Assembly: GCA_902800625.1 (NCBI GenBank) | Contig: CADCFG010000019.1 | Location: 1 to 64,000, forward strand | Reading direction: 5' to 3' | Length of the DNA: 64,000 bases | Source of the DNA: an uncultured Eubacteriales bacterium | GTDB taxonomy: Bacteria; Bacillota; Clostridia; Christensenellales; Aristaeellaceae | Shown: in pieces, positions 41,910 to 50,579 of the stretch | Layout of the letters: each line of letters opens with the position of its first letter | How positions within the stretch are numbered: position 1 is the first letter of the stretch | Position numbers and translations under genes: made by a program | Notes under the pieces: model-generated | The model's database searches: none | Told to the model about the DNA's origin: nothing | What the model saw: the letters and a program-made list of their open reading frames with translations, nothing else

Positions 41910-42377
41910 TCATTCACCCCGGCCCGCTTCCCGGATGTACTTCGCCACCACGGGCCGGATGGGCGGGGAGATCTCATCCAGGTCGATCTCATCCACGGCG
42001 AAGAAGCGCAGCGCCTCCAGCTCCCCGTCCCGCGCCGCGGGCTTGCCCCGCCATTTCCGGCACAGGTAGACGATCTCCACGTTGGACACCTCGTCCCCGT
42101 TGGGATAGACATAGTGCGCCTCGGGGCCGGAGTTGACGCAGAAGAACGTCAATTCCTCCGCCTCGAGGCCCATCTCCTCCATCAGCTCCCGCCGCGCGCA
42201 GGCCTCCACGGGCTCGTCGATCTCCACGGAGCCGCCGGAGTAGCCCCACAGGTGGTTGTCGGTGCGTCGGCCCATCAGCACCCGGCCCGCGCCGTCCACG
42301 CAGATGACGCTCGCGGCGCACTGGATCAGCGTCCGATGCCCCACCAGCTTCCGCATTTCCGCGATATATCCCGTCAT
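41910..42377 (-). CDS. Nudix hydrolase
   Basis: 155 aa. The Nudix box is GGSVEIDEPVEACARRELME followed by EMGL, giving the REx2EExG core that binds metal and pyrophosphate. Flanking strands are CAASVICVDGAGRVLMGRR and VEIVYLCRKWRG. The substrate is a nucleoside diphosphate linked to an unknown group. It overlaps the alpha/beta hydrolase gene by 4 bases. Confidence 0.88.
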   Translation of the reverse strand: MTGYIAEMRKLVGHRTLIQCAASVICVDGAGRVLMGRRTDNHLWGYSGGSVEIDEPVEACARRELMEEMGLEAEELTFFCVNSGPEAHYVYPNGDEVSNVEIVYLCRKWRGKPAARDGELEALRFFAVDEIDLDEISPPIRPVVAKYIREAGRGE

Positions 42378-43201
42378 GTTCCGTCCTCCCCATCGGCCTG
42401 TTTCGGCCCCGCCAGGAACTGCAACAGCCGCGCCTTGTAGTCCGGGGCCAGGTCGTACGCGGCGTGGCCGTAGCCGTCGTACATATGAAGCGCGGCGCCC
42501 CTGACGCGCTCCGCGATCTCCCCGGAGGCCGCCCCGCCCAGCACGCGGTCGTCCGCGGCCCCCAGCACCAGCGTCGGGCAGGCGATCCCACCCAGTTCGT
42601 CCAATATGTCGAAGCCCCGCATGGCCCGGGCCTCCGTGGCGAAGCGGCGCATGTCCTCGTCCGTCACGGCCTTCGCGGCGTCCCGCAGCAGCGGCTTCAG
42701 CTTTTCATACATCCGCCCGGGATAGAGGGCCTCGCCGAACGCCAGGTAGAGCGCTGCCGCGTCCCCGGAGCGCGCCAGGACCGCCCAGGGCTCAAACACC
42801 GCCCGGTACTGCGCGTCCGTCACCCGGGCCGACGTGGAGCCCAGGGCCAGCCGCTTCACCAGCCCCGGACGCTCCGACGCGATGACCAGGGCCATCATGC
42901 CGCCCTGGGACGCGCCGAACAGGTTCACCGCTCCCAGGCCCAGCGCCTCGAAGGCCGCCGCCGTGTCCCGGGCCATGTCCCGCACGGGATAGTCGGCGGG
43001 CATGTCGCTCCTGCGCTCGAACACATAGAGCGTGAAGTCCTCCGCCAGCGCCCGGTAGGCCGACGCAATGGCGTCCGCCGAGTCGAGCACCCGCTGCACG
43101 CCCATCCCGGGCAGGATTACCAGCGGCTCCCCGCCCCGCCCGAACCGGCAGAAGTCCATGGAGAAATCGCCTGTCCTCACCGTCTCGATTTGCATATCCA
43201 T
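42374..43201 (-). CDS. Alpha/beta hydrolase
   Basis: 275 aa. LVILPGMGVQRV is the oxyanion region, GASQGGMMALVIASERP the nucleophile elbow, LVLGAADDRVLGG the acid Asp, and YDGYGHAAYDLAPD the catalytic His. No lid signature reveals the substrate. It is similar in architecture to the protein at 46467-47267 (both use the same GxSQGGM elbow and RxxDMP block), suggesting paralogues. Confidence 0.85.
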   Translation of the reverse strand: MDMQIETVRTGDFSMDFCRFGRGGEPLVILPGMGVQRVLDSADAIASAYRALAEDFTLYVFERRSDMPADYPVRDMARDTAAAFEALGLGAVNLFGASQGGMMALVIASERPGLVKRLALGSTSARVTDAQYRAVFEPWAVLARSGDAAALYLAFGEALYPGRMYEKLKPLLRDAAKAVTDEDMRRFATEARAMRGFDILDELGGIACPTLVLGAADDRVLGGAASGEIAERVRGAALHMYDGYGHAAYDLAPDYKARLLQFLAGPKQADGEDGT

Positions 43202-43231
43202 CCTCTTTTCACGCGCGCTTCCGACGTGCCG

Positions 43232-43975
43232 TCATAATATCCGCGCCGGGCTCCACAGCAGATAGTCCCCCGACACCAGCCGGTACTCCACGCCCCGGAA
43301 CATGCCCCGGACGCTGTCGTTGAACCGGGATTTGCCGTGGCAGTGGGCATAGATCACCTGCTCCGCTCCGTACTCCTCGGCCATGTCCGTGAAGGCGCTG
43401 CGCCTCTCCAGGATGCTCGTGGGCGGGTAGTGCAGGAACATGATGAACCGGCTGTAGCCGTCCCGCCGCGCCGCCTCGAAGGACGCGCGCAGGCGCTCCG
43501 CCTCCCGTTCCACCAGCTTTTCGGCGTGCGCGGCCTCCTTCTCGTCCCAGCCCGTTACCCGGCGGCGGCGGTCCAGGTAGAAGGGGCCCTCGAAGGTATA
43601 GCCCTTGGTGCCCACGATGGCGCAGTCCCGGTAGGGATAGTAGTTGTTCTGCAGGAAGAACAGCCGGCCCGCGAACTGCCGGTTCAGCGCCTCGGTCTTC
43701 TTCGCGTCCCAGAACATATCGTGGTTGCCCCGCAGCAGCACCTTGCGCCCGGGCAGGTCCATGATGTACTGAAGATCCCGCTCGCACTCGGCCAGGTTCC
43801 TGCCCCAGCTGTGGTCGCCTGCCAGCACCAGCGTGTCGCTCTCCCGCACCAGGGCGGCACAGTTCTTCCGGAAGCGCTGCTCGTGGCCCTTCCACACCGG
43901 GTCCGTCAGCTGCCCGGGCGCCTTCAATTGGGACTGGAAGTGCAGGTGCAGGTCCCCGATGGCATACAGGCTCAT
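43232..43975 (-). CDS. Calcineurin-like metallophosphoesterase
   Basis: 247 aa. The dimetal motifs are in order: GDLHLHFQ, LAGDHSWGRNLAE, LRGNHDMFWD, LHYPP and YAHCHGKSRFN. The first Asp-His pair is at residues 8-10. It is a cytosolic phosphoesterase of unknown substrate. The start at 43975 has GGGGCGG upstream, and an extended -10 (TGCTATAAT on the minus strand, 44056-44049) precedes it. Confidence 0.88.
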   Translation of the reverse strand: MSLYAIGDLHLHFQSQLKAPGQLTDPVWKGHEQRFRKNCAALVRESDTLVLAGDHSWGRNLAECERDLQYIMDLPGRKVLLRGNHDMFWDAKKTEALNRQFAGRLFFLQNNYYPYRDCAIVGTKGYTFEGPFYLDRRRRVTGWDEKEAAHAEKLVEREAERLRASFEAARRDGYSRFIMFLHYPPTSILERRSAFTDMAEEYGAEQVIYAHCHGKSRFNDSVRGMFRGVEYRLVSGDYLLWSPARIL

Positions 43976-44181
43976 GCCGCCGCCCCGGGCATGCTCCGCC
44001 CGTCCCCGCGATTCCTCATGGGGCCACCTCCCTCTTTCAATCGTTCCCATTATAGCACAGCCCTGGCGATTTGGCCATCGCTTCACGCCGCCTCGGAATC
44101 GGGGTGGCATTTCACGCGCAGATCGTTTATAATGATGTCGAAAGCATTTCCAGCGGGAATGTCAGACAGGAGGCGGGCGGC

Positions 44182-45060
44182 ATGCATTTTGTGGATGCGA
44201 AGGGCATCCTCACCGGCAGCGGCGGGCACGTGGGCATGAACATCTACCGCGGCTGCACCCACGGCTGCGTGTACTGCGACAGCCGCAGCGCCTGCTACCG
44301 GTTCACCCATCCCTTTGAGGATGTGGAGGTGAAGCAAAACGCGCCGGAGTTGCTGGAGCAGGCGCTGAGATCAAAGCGGAAGCGGTGCATGATCGGCACG
44401 GGCTCGATGTCAGACCCCTACATGCACTGCGAGGAGGAACTGGGCCTGACGCGGCGGTGCCTGGAGGTTATCCTGCGGCACGGCTTCGGCGCGGCGATCC
44501 AGACCAAGTCCGACCGCATCCTGCGGGACATCGACCTGCTGGATGAGATCAACCGCGCCGCCAAGTGCGTGGTGCAGATGACGCTGACCACCTGGGACAG
44601 CGGCCTGTGCCGGATCCTGGAGCCGAACGTGTGCGACACCCGGCGCCGGGTGGAGGCGCTCCATATCCTGCGCGACCGGGGCATCCCCACCGTGGTCTGG
44701 ATGACGCCCATACTGCCCTGGATCAACGACACGGAGGAAAACGTGGTGGCCATCCTGGACGCCTGCGCGGGGGCGGGCGTGAAGGGCGTGATCGACTTCG
44801 GAATGGGGCTGACCCTGCGGGACGGCGACCGGGAATACTACTACGCGGCCCTGGACCGCCACTTCCCCGGCCTGAAGCAGCAATACATCCGGCGCTATGG
44901 CAGCGCCTACGAGCTGCCCAGCCCGAACGCGAAGGCGCTTGCCGCCCTGTTCCGCAAAACCTGCGAAAGGCACGGCATGCTGTCCACGCCCGAAGATTGC
45001 TTCCGGTACATGTATGAGCTGCCGGAGAGAGACGTGCAGCTGAGCCTGTTCGACCTGTGA
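44182..45060 (+). CDS. Radical SAM protein, SPL-like
   Basis: 292 aa. The N-terminal cluster motif is GCTHGCVYCDSR (CxxxCxxC), near residues 31-42. GTGSMSDPYMHCEEELGLTR and WMTPILPWINDTEENV continue the TIM-barrel core in the manner of the Rv2578c/SPL-like radical SAM group. The target is unknown. ACAGGAGGCGG precedes the ATG. A weak TATAAT at 44128-44133 is a candidate promoter. Confidence 0.87.
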   Translation: MHFVDAKGILTGSGGHVGMNIYRGCTHGCVYCDSRSACYRFTHPFEDVEVKQNAPELLEQALRSKRKRCMIGTGSMSDPYMHCEEELGLTRRCLEVILRHGFGAAIQTKSDRILRDIDLLDEINRAAKCVVQMTLTTWDSGLCRILEPNVCDTRRRVEALHILRDRGIPTVVWMTPILPWINDTEENVVAILDACAGAGVKGVIDFGMGLTLRDGDREYYYAALDRHFPGLKQQYIRRYGSAYELPSPNAKALAALFRKTCERHGMLSTPEDCFRYMYELPERDVQLSLFDL

Positions 45061-45088
45061 AAAGAGGCCGGACGGGCCCGGCCTCTTC
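45061..45088. terminator. Bidirectional terminator between convergent genes
   Basis: AAGAGGCCGG (45063-45072) pairs with CCGGCCTCTT (45079-45088). It lies directly after the radical SAM stop, with an A-run giving the U-tract on the minus strand for the metallo-beta-lactamase-fold gene. Confidence 0.78.
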
Positions 45089-45094
45089 ATGGCG

Positions 45095-45859
45095 TCAGCC
45101 CTTGTAGACGATGCGCCTGTCCTCGGGCTGGTAGGGGTGCGCCCGGCTCACCTTGCCGTGCCACTCATAGTCGATGTCCCCGGCGGTGTTCCCGGCTTCA
45201 AGATCCCGGAGCGCGGCCAGCAGGGTGTCGAACAGCTCCGCGCCGACGGGCCGCTGGCAGTGGCCGTGCAGGATCGTGTCGAACTGATCCCGCAGCGGCA
45301 AAAGCCGCTCCATGCTCTCGATCTGCTGGCCGACGGGCAGGGAATCCTCCAGCTGGAGCCACAGGTGGCCGATGATGCCGTCGCCGGAGAACAGGATTCT
45401 GTCCTGCCGGTCCAGCAGCACGATCTCCCCCGGCGTGTGGCCCGGCAGGTACAGCGCCTGAAGGCTCAGCCCGCCCAGGTCGAACACCTGGCCGTCCTCG
45501 ATGGGCTCGAACGCCGGAAAGCGGATGCCCATCTGGCGCATCGCTTCCTGCACCTCCGGCCAGTTCATGGATTCCTCCGCCAGGGGCAGGTCGGCGGGGT
45601 TCATATAAGCCCGGTCGAAGCTCCAGTTCCCGCCGATGTGGTCGCCGTGGCCGTGGGTGTTCACACAGATCAGCGGCAGGCCCGTCACCTTCTCGGCCTC
45701 CTGGCGCACATTGCTCAGCTCGACGGACGTGTCGATCACCATGGCCCTTTCGCTGCCCGCCACCACGTACCAGGTGGCGTCGCCGTGGTCGTCCATCAGC
45801 CAGATGTGGTCGTTGATGGGCACGACGTTCGGGCTCCTCATCTCATAGTTCACGCTCAT
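45095..45859 (-). CDS. Metallo-beta-lactamase-fold hydrolase
   Basis: 254 aa. The metal motif is VNTHGHGDHIGGNWSF (HxHxDH), followed by LPGHTPGEIVLLD, FSGDGIIG and LHGHCQR. These residues place it with the glyoxalase II-like MBL hydrolases. No signal peptide, so not a resistance beta-lactamase. The substrate is unknown. AAGGAGGATATG includes the ribosome binding site. Confidence 0.86.
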   Translation of the reverse strand: MSVNYEMRSPNVVPINDHIWLMDDHGDATWYVVAGSERAMVIDTSVELSNVRQEAEKVTGLPLICVNTHGHGDHIGGNWSFDRAYMNPADLPLAEESMNWPEVQEAMRQMGIRFPAFEPIEDGQVFDLGGLSLQALYLPGHTPGEIVLLDRQDRILFSGDGIIGHLWLQLEDSLPVGQQIESMERLLPLRDQFDTILHGHCQRPVGAELFDTLLAALRDLEAGNTAGDIDYEWHGKVSRAHPYQPEDRRIVYKG

Positions 45860-45992
45860 ATCCTCCTTCGCTTCCGCGTCCTTCCTCCGTCAATTGAAAA
45901 CCCGCTCCGTCAGGTCGTGCCAGCAGCTTGAAAACCTGCGGGCTCAGAGTGTGTTCTGAATTCGGCAGGATGCATTTTAGAAACACGCTCTA

Positions 45993-46395
45993 AGTCATGA
46001 CCACCAGTTCAACTGGTGGTTTGGGGATGCCCCTGAAAGGGGCGGGTTACTTGCGCCGCCTAAAGACGGTGCCGAAAGCACAATACTGGCAGCCTCACAA
46101 GGAGGCTACTTCAGCGTCCTGCTCTCCTTCTTGGATTCTTCACTTCCGTATCGTTTCCTCGTCCACATCTTTCCCATACTGCACTTTCCTCCGATATTTC
46201 GGAATAAACACAATATGGTACTGACATTTCCATCTCGTATGTGATAAACTATTCTCGTCCTTTCGTGGATGCCTCCTTTGGTTTTCTTGGTATTGGCTTT
46301 CGACTCCGCTACCATTATACCATTGGAGGCTTTCGCCATCTTCTACTCTACTGTTTATTCCATTCTCCCCAGCTTAGCTGGGGGGTTGAGTTTGT
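45993..46395 (-). mobile_element. IS200/IS605-family element remnant
   Basis: On the minus strand a left-end hairpin (CCCCAGC/GCTGGGG, 46386-46367) is followed after about 105 bases by a broken tnpA. The right-end hairpin CCACCAGTT/AACTGGTGG lies at 46001-46019. The spacing is about 400 bases, too short for a full element. The ends are what IS200/IS605 transposases recognise as single strands, so the element could be mobilised in trans. The flanking 45860-45992 and 46396-46466 show nothing else. Confidence 0.75.
46140..46262 (-). pseudogene. tnpA: IS200-type Y1 transposase fragment
   Basis: The reading frame gives DENSLSHTRWKCQYHIVFIP and KYRRKVQYGKDVDEETIRK, then a stop at 46140-46142. This is the N-terminal third of an IS200 TnpA. 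The position of the expected ATG reads AAG (46262-46260), 12 bases after an AAAGGAGG site. The catalytic HUH and Tyr portions are missing, leaving only a short IQEGEQDAEVAS-like tail in another frame. Confidence 0.75.
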
Positions 46396-46466
46396 CAATC
46401 AAAGCCGCACGTGCCGCAGAAGCCCTCGTTCCCCTCCGAGCGGCGCCGCACCGAAGCCCAAGGCCC

Positions 46467-47267
46467 TCAATCCTCTCCACTGCAAAACGCGAATACCCGG
46501 TCGTAAAAATCCTTTGCTTCCTCATAGGCGCCGTGACCGAGGCCTTCGTACACATACAGTTCGCTGCCGGGAATGCCCCGATGCAATTCGCGGCAAGCCT
46601 CGACGCCCGCCACGCGGTCCTCGCTTCCCGCGAGGATCAGCGTCGGGCAGGCGATCCGTGAAAGCGCGCCGCGCGCGTCAAATCGCAGGATCGCCCGGGC
46701 GTTTATCAGGAAGCGGTCATAGCTCTTCGGCTTCGTGAACCGGGCCAGCAGCGGGAAGAGCCTTCGGTTCCTGCTCAGGTACGCTTCCGAATACATCTTC
46801 TCAGCGGTGTCCACCATCAGCGCCACGTGGTCCCCGCGCAGGGCCATGTCGATCCAGCCGGAGACCACCGTCCTGACGGTATCGTTCGCGTTTGGGGCCG
46901 TGACCGCGAGCACCAGCCCTTCCACCCGCTCCGGGTGTCGGATGGCAAGGCACTGGGCGATCATGCCGCCCTGGGAAACCCCCAGCACGCAGGCGCGATC
47001 GATCCCCAGGCTTTCCATGGCCCGCGCCTGTTCGTCCGCCATGGCCTCGATGGTATACCCCCGGGGCATGTCGTTCTTCCGGCTGAACATATAGACGGTG
47101 TAATCCCGGAAAAACCGCCTGTAGGGCATCGACAGCACCAGCGCCTTGCCCTTCACCGTGGCCAGTCCGTCGGAGAGCCCCGTCAGCACGATCAGCTTTT
47201 TGTCGCCCTGGCCGAAGGCGACATAGTGCATATGCGAATTGTCAATCGTCACAAGGCTGTTCTTCAT
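46467..47267 (-). CDS. Alpha/beta hydrolase, paralogue of 42374-43201
   Basis: 266 aa. LIVLTGLSDGLATVK is the oxyanion region, GVSQGGMIAQCLAIRHPERV the elbow, LILAGSEDRVAG the Asp site and YEGLGHGAYEEAKDF the His. It shares the MFSRKNDMPRGYT block with the FERRSDMPADYP block of its paralogue. Substrate unknown. The start at 47267 has AGAGGGAAG upstream. Confidence 0.84.
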   Translation of the reverse strand: MKNSLVTIDNSHMHYVAFGQGDKKLIVLTGLSDGLATVKGKALVLSMPYRRFFRDYTVYMFSRKNDMPRGYTIEAMADEQARAMESLGIDRACVLGVSQGGMIAQCLAIRHPERVEGLVLAVTAPNANDTVRTVVSGWIDMALRGDHVALMVDTAEKMYSEAYLSRNRRLFPLLARFTKPKSYDRFLINARAILRFDARGALSRIACPTLILAGSEDRVAGVEACRELHRGIPGSELYVYEGLGHGAYEEAKDFYDRVFAFCSGED

Positions 47268-47319
47268 ATCTTCCCTCTGCCGACAAACAGTCACGGCCAG
47301 CCTGATCCCGTCTTCAACT

Positions 47320-47769
47320 TCAACGCCCGTCGCGCGAAAGCCCCTGTTCTTCCCCGAGCAGCCCTTCGATGGCTGCGCAGAAGTCGGGCATATCCCGCTT
47401 CACGCGCACGATGTCGCCGCCCTTGCGCACGAATACGTGCTCGGACCGGCCCTCGCAGATGACCTCGCCGCCCCTGCGCATCCGATAGTCGATGGACAGC
47501 ACCACGCCGTTGAACGCCGCCACGGACGCGTCAATTTCGATCTCGTCGCCGAAGGTGCAGGGCTTTTTGTACTGGCAGGACACCGAGCGCACCGGCGACA
47601 GCACGCCCTCCGCCTCCATGCGCGCATAGGGAAAGCCCAGCTGCGCCAGGAAGTCGATCCGCGCCTCCTCCATCCATCGGATGTAGTTGGCGTGGTGGAC
47701 AATGCCCATCATATCCGTCTCGTAGTACTGCACGGCGCGCCGGTAGGGCTTTATGCGCATCGCCTCCAT
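47320..47769 (-). CDS. 4HBT-family acyl-CoA thioesterase (YbgC-like)
   Basis: About 149 aa hotdog-fold protein. YYETDMMGIVHHANYIRWME is the YbgC-type motif (DxxGxxHHxxY). The catalytic Asp is in TDMMG. Related proteins hydrolyse acyl-CoA. It overlaps or abuts the flavin reductase gene and is likely cotranscribed. The ATG at 47769 is preferred over a GTG at 47778, which would overlap the previous stop. Confidence 0.87.
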   Translation of the reverse strand: MEAMRIKPYRRAVQYYETDMMGIVHHANYIRWMEEARIDFLAQLGFPYARMEAEGVLSPVRSVSCQYKKPCTFGDEIEIDASVAAFNGVVLSIDYRMRRGGEVICEGRSEHVFVRKGGDIVRVKRDMPDFCAAIEGLLGEEQGLSRDGR

Positions 47770-47774
47770 GGGCG

Positions 47775-48308
47775 TCACCGGATGACGTAGGCGTCCACGA
47801 TCTCGCCCACGTACATCGTGTGGCAGTCCCGGTTCGCCAGCGGCGCGGTGCCGGGCACGTCCCGGGGGTACATCCGCTCGCGGATGTCCGCGGGGATGCG
47901 GTCAAGGTCCTGGTCCTGGGTGTAGAGGATTTTGCACTCCAGCGTCAGCGGGTACTGCCGCACGCCGGGGGTGTGGATCGTCCGCGCGTCCTCCAGCTGA
48001 AGCCCCGCCGCCTCCACCTTGTCGATGTTGAAGCCGGACTGCCCGCCGCAGACGCGGTTGATGGTTCCGTCCACCCCGTCCAGCGGGATGCTGACGGTGA
48101 ACTCGCCCGTGCTGTCCAGCTGGCCCTTGGTGTAGCGCCCCTGGCGGACGTACACGTGGAAGGTGGGTCGGCTCCACAGCGTGCCCAGGTGGCCCCAGCC
48201 GATCACCATGGCGTTGAACTTGTCGCCGTCGGTGTTCAGCAGCACGCCCCTGGGGATGGCGCTGATGATTTGGCCGGCGTAATCGTTGACATGGATGGTT
48301 TCCTTCAT
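47775..48308 (-). CDS. Flavoredoxin / flavin reductase-like protein
   Basis: 177 aa FMN-binding split barrel. AIPRGVLLNTDGDKFNAMVIGW and RPTFHVYVRQGRYTKGQLDS are the flavin-binding regions, followed by EFTVSIPLDG. Similar to flavoredoxins that transfer electrons from NAD(P)H or ferredoxin to FMN. Translation overlaps the GNAT gene by 4 bases. Confidence 0.85.
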   Translation of the reverse strand: MKETIHVNDYAGQIISAIPRGVLLNTDGDKFNAMVIGWGHLGTLWSRPTFHVYVRQGRYTKGQLDSTGEFTVSIPLDGVDGTINRVCGGQSGFNIDKVEAAGLQLEDARTIHTPGVRQYPLTLECKILYTQDQDLDRIPADIRERMYPRDVPGTAPLANRDCHTMYVGEIVDAYVIR

Positions 48309-48865
48309 GCTTCCGCACTCCTTTCACGGTTCGCCGCTTGCGGCCCGACCGCAAGCTCATACATGCTGAAGGGGATGGTGCCGGTGGTGGGATAGGTCAA
48401 CTCGAAATCCCCGCGCCAGCGAAACCCGAAGCCCTCGTAGAGCCTTCGCCCCGGCAGGTTCCAGGTCAGCGTGTCCAGGCGGATCACCCGGTCGCCCCCG
48501 GAGCGGGCCGCCTCCACCGCCCTGCCCAGCAGCGCCCTGCCCAGGCCGCGGCCCTGGAAGTCGGGATGCACGGCCAGCAGGTGGATAACGCCCGCCCTGC
48601 CCGCTTCGGCTTCCGTCTCCCAGGGCACCCGGTCGTACCCCGCGCCCTGGGCGTGGTTCAATATGAACGCCCCGGCGATCCGGCCGTCCTCCCCGGCCAG
48701 GAACATCTCCGAACGGTCGATGGCCGGAGCGATGTCCTCCCGCGTGGGATAGACGCCCTTCGTCCAATAGGGGCAGTACGGCCGTCCCTGCATTTTGTCG
48801 ATCAGGTCGTGGTAAAACGTCAGGACGTCCCTGTCCTCGCCGACCCTTGCCGCCCGTATAACCAT
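48305..48865 (-). CDS. GNAT-family N-acetyltransferase
   Basis: 186 aa. VIHLLAVHPDFQGRGLGRALLGRAV contains the acetyl-CoA pyrophosphate loop (Q/RxxGxG/A), and RLDTLTWNLPGRRLYEGFGFR is the C-terminal GNAT core. The acceptor substrate is unknown. It shares a 4-base overlap with the flavin reductase gene. Confidence 0.87.
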   Translation of the reverse strand: MVIRAARVGEDRDVLTFYHDLIDKMQGRPYCPYWTKGVYPTREDIAPAIDRSEMFLAGEDGRIAGAFILNHAQGAGYDRVPWETEAEAGRAGVIHLLAVHPDFQGRGLGRALLGRAVEAARSGGDRVIRLDTLTWNLPGRRLYEGFGFRWRGDFELTYPTTGTIPFSMYELAVGPQAANRERSAEA

Positions 48866-48892
48866 CGCGCGTCCTCTCGCCCTCCAAATCGC

Positions 48893-49453
48893 TTACTTTC
48901 CCCGGATGAACGCGTCGATCCGTGCCATGGTTTGCTCCAGCGTCCGCAGGTCGTATATCACGTCCCCGGTCTCCAGGGAGTGGTTGGCCTCCTCGGTCAG
49001 GTGGAGAGGGACGCCCTTCTCCCGGCAGGCGGCTGCGATGGTCCCCGTGTCCGCCCAGGGGTCGGCGGTGCCGTGGAAGGCGACGGCGTCACCCCGGACA
49101 TATTGGAACGTCTCCGCCAGCGGCGTGAGCAGCACGTTCTTCACCGCCAGGTCCCTCTCCAGCGCGTAGCGGGACGCCACGACCGTGCCGATGCTCTTGC
49201 CGATGAACAGGATGTCGCCCCAGGCCGCCCAGTCCACGTCCGCCAGCATTTCCACGGCCTGCTCCCAGGCGATTTCGACGCTTGCGCGCAGCTTGTCCCC
49301 GTCGCCGCGCACCCTCTCCGGGAAGCCCGCGTAGGGCACGGGCCGCACTTCGCAGCCCGCCGTCCTTGCCAGCTTCGCCGCGTAGTACAAAAGGGGCTTG
49401 TCGCAGTGATAGCCGATGCCCGGAAACAGCACCGCCAGACGTCCTTTATCCAT
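48893..49453 (-). CDS. Alpha/beta-hydrolase-like protein (KANL3/Tex30 type)
   Basis: 186 aa. LAVLFPGIGYHCDKPLLYY forms the oxyanion region and LFIGKSIGTVVASRYA the nucleophile elbow (GKSIG). AFHGTADPWAD and ANHSLETGD provide the likely acid and His. Small cytosolic hydrolases of this type have no assigned substrate. The start at 49453 has GGGGAGAAACG upstream. Confidence 0.75.
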   Translation of the reverse strand: MDKGRLAVLFPGIGYHCDKPLLYYAAKLARTAGCEVRPVPYAGFPERVRGDGDKLRASVEIAWEQAVEMLADVDWAAWGDILFIGKSIGTVVASRYALERDLAVKNVLLTPLAETFQYVRGDAVAFHGTADPWADTGTIAAACREKGVPLHLTEEANHSLETGDVIYDLRTLEQTMARIDAFIRGK

Positions 49454-49508
49454 CCGTTTCTCCCCTGTATCGTTCGATTGCGCCGCCCGGTTCGCGCGCT
49501 TCACGGCC

Positions 49509-49742
49509 CTATCCGGCATAATCGCAGCCGGCCCTGTCCGGGCCCGTCGCGCCGGAGGTATAGCGGGCGTTGAACGCCATGTTGATCTCCCTGAGCTCCC
49601 GTCGACCCTCGATATAATCCTGATACATCCCGATCAGCCCCGGGCTGCAGCCGTCGCAGGCGCCGTCGATGTTGCCGATGGACTCCGCCACGATCTGCTC
49701 CCTCTCCTCGCGGGTGGTGTCCGCGATCAAAATGCTCTTCAT
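49509..49742 (-). CDS. Small conserved protein with CDGC motif
   Basis: 77 aa. MKSILIADTTREEREQIVAE is followed by SIGNIDGACDGCSPGLIGMY and IEGRRELREINMAFNARY. I recognise it as a small conserved clostridial protein but know no function. The CxxC-like ACDGC pair could bind metal or act in redox chemistry. GGGAGGGAGATCC is the ribosome binding site. Confidence 0.72.
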   Translation of the reverse strand: MKSILIADTTREEREQIVAESIGNIDGACDGCSPGLIGMYQDYIEGRRELREINMAFNARYTSGATGPDRAGCDYAG

Positions 49743-49849
49743 GGATCTCCCTCCCCTCGCTCATGCGCCCAGGTCCTTTTGGCGTCCTCCCGCCTCATCC
49801 GGCAGGCCAACCCCCTTCCGCCTCACTGAAAGCCTCCGTCAGCGGCTGC

Positions 49850-50125
49850 TCATCGCTTTGCCCGGCACGCCGGACAGTATTCCGGCCAGCGTTTTTCAGA
49901 CGACGCGAAGGTGAATTCCCTTCCGCAGCGGCGGCACCTCCGCCGGATCGTCTCCACCGGCCGATGCTTCGCCCGGCATTCCTGGCAAAGGTCCGGCCAG
50001 TGCTGCACCTCCTCCGGGAGGGTAAAGGTCTTCCCGCACACCTTGCAGGTCCTCGTGATCATCCCGGCTGTCCGGGCCTTCCCGCCTCCGGCAAACAGCG
50101 CCTTCAACCAGTTCAACAAGGCCAT
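49850..50125 (-). CDS. Double zinc-ribbon protein
   Basis: 91 aa. Two CxxC...CxxC zinc-ribbons are visible: CKVCGKTFTLPEEVQHWPDL then CQEC, and CRRCGREFTFASSEKRWPEY then CPAC. The second half repeats the first. The N-terminus (MALLNWLKALFAGG) is hydrophobic. Function unknown; likely a nucleic-acid or protein binding adaptor. Confidence 0.82.
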   Translation of the reverse strand: MALLNWLKALFAGGGKARTAGMITRTCKVCGKTFTLPEEVQHWPDLCQECRAKHRPVETIRRRCRRCGREFTFASSEKRWPEYCPACRAKR

Positions 50126-50147
50126 GCGCCTCCCCTTTCCACCGGCT

Positions 50148-50471
50148 TCAGATCCGGTTTTTCAGTATGTCCGCGGCCAGCTCCAGCATATGGATTGCGG
50201 CCTCCCGGACGGCGGTGATCTCGTCATAGACCGAATCCTCGGACAGCACGCCCACCTTCACGCCGTCCGGAATGGGCGCCTCGCGATCGGCGTGCCAGTC
50301 CTCGCTGCCATAGTACCGGAACAGCTCCGTCATGTCGTCCTTCAGCGCGTCCATCCGGTCCAGCTGCCGTTCCAGCGCCTCCGTCGCCCGGTGACACGCG
50401 TCCAGCGCGGCTTCCATCCGTTCGATCCTCTCGATCGCGCCGCCAAGCTCCTCCTGCCGAACCCTGGTCAT
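50148..50471 (-). CDS. DUF4298-like helical protein
   Basis: 107 aa, mostly helical. IERIERMEAALDACHRATEA, then LKDDMTELFRYYGSEDWHAD, then GVLSEDSVYDEITAVREAAI match DUF4298 proteins. Predicted coiled coil near residues 10-45. Function unknown. The gap at 50472-50579 holds only GC-rich sequence. Confidence 0.8.
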   Translation of the reverse strand: MTRVRQEELGGAIERIERMEAALDACHRATEALERQLDRMDALKDDMTELFRYYGSEDWHADREAPIPDGVKVGVLSEDSVYDEITAVREAAIHMLELAADILKNRI

Positions 50472-50579
50472 GGTTTCCTCTCGTCCTTTCCGTGCGTCCT
50501 TTCTGTGCGCGTCGGCAGCCCTGTCCCGGCCCCTGCGGCCCTCTATGGCCCCGGGGCGTGGCGCGTCCCTGCCCGTCCG

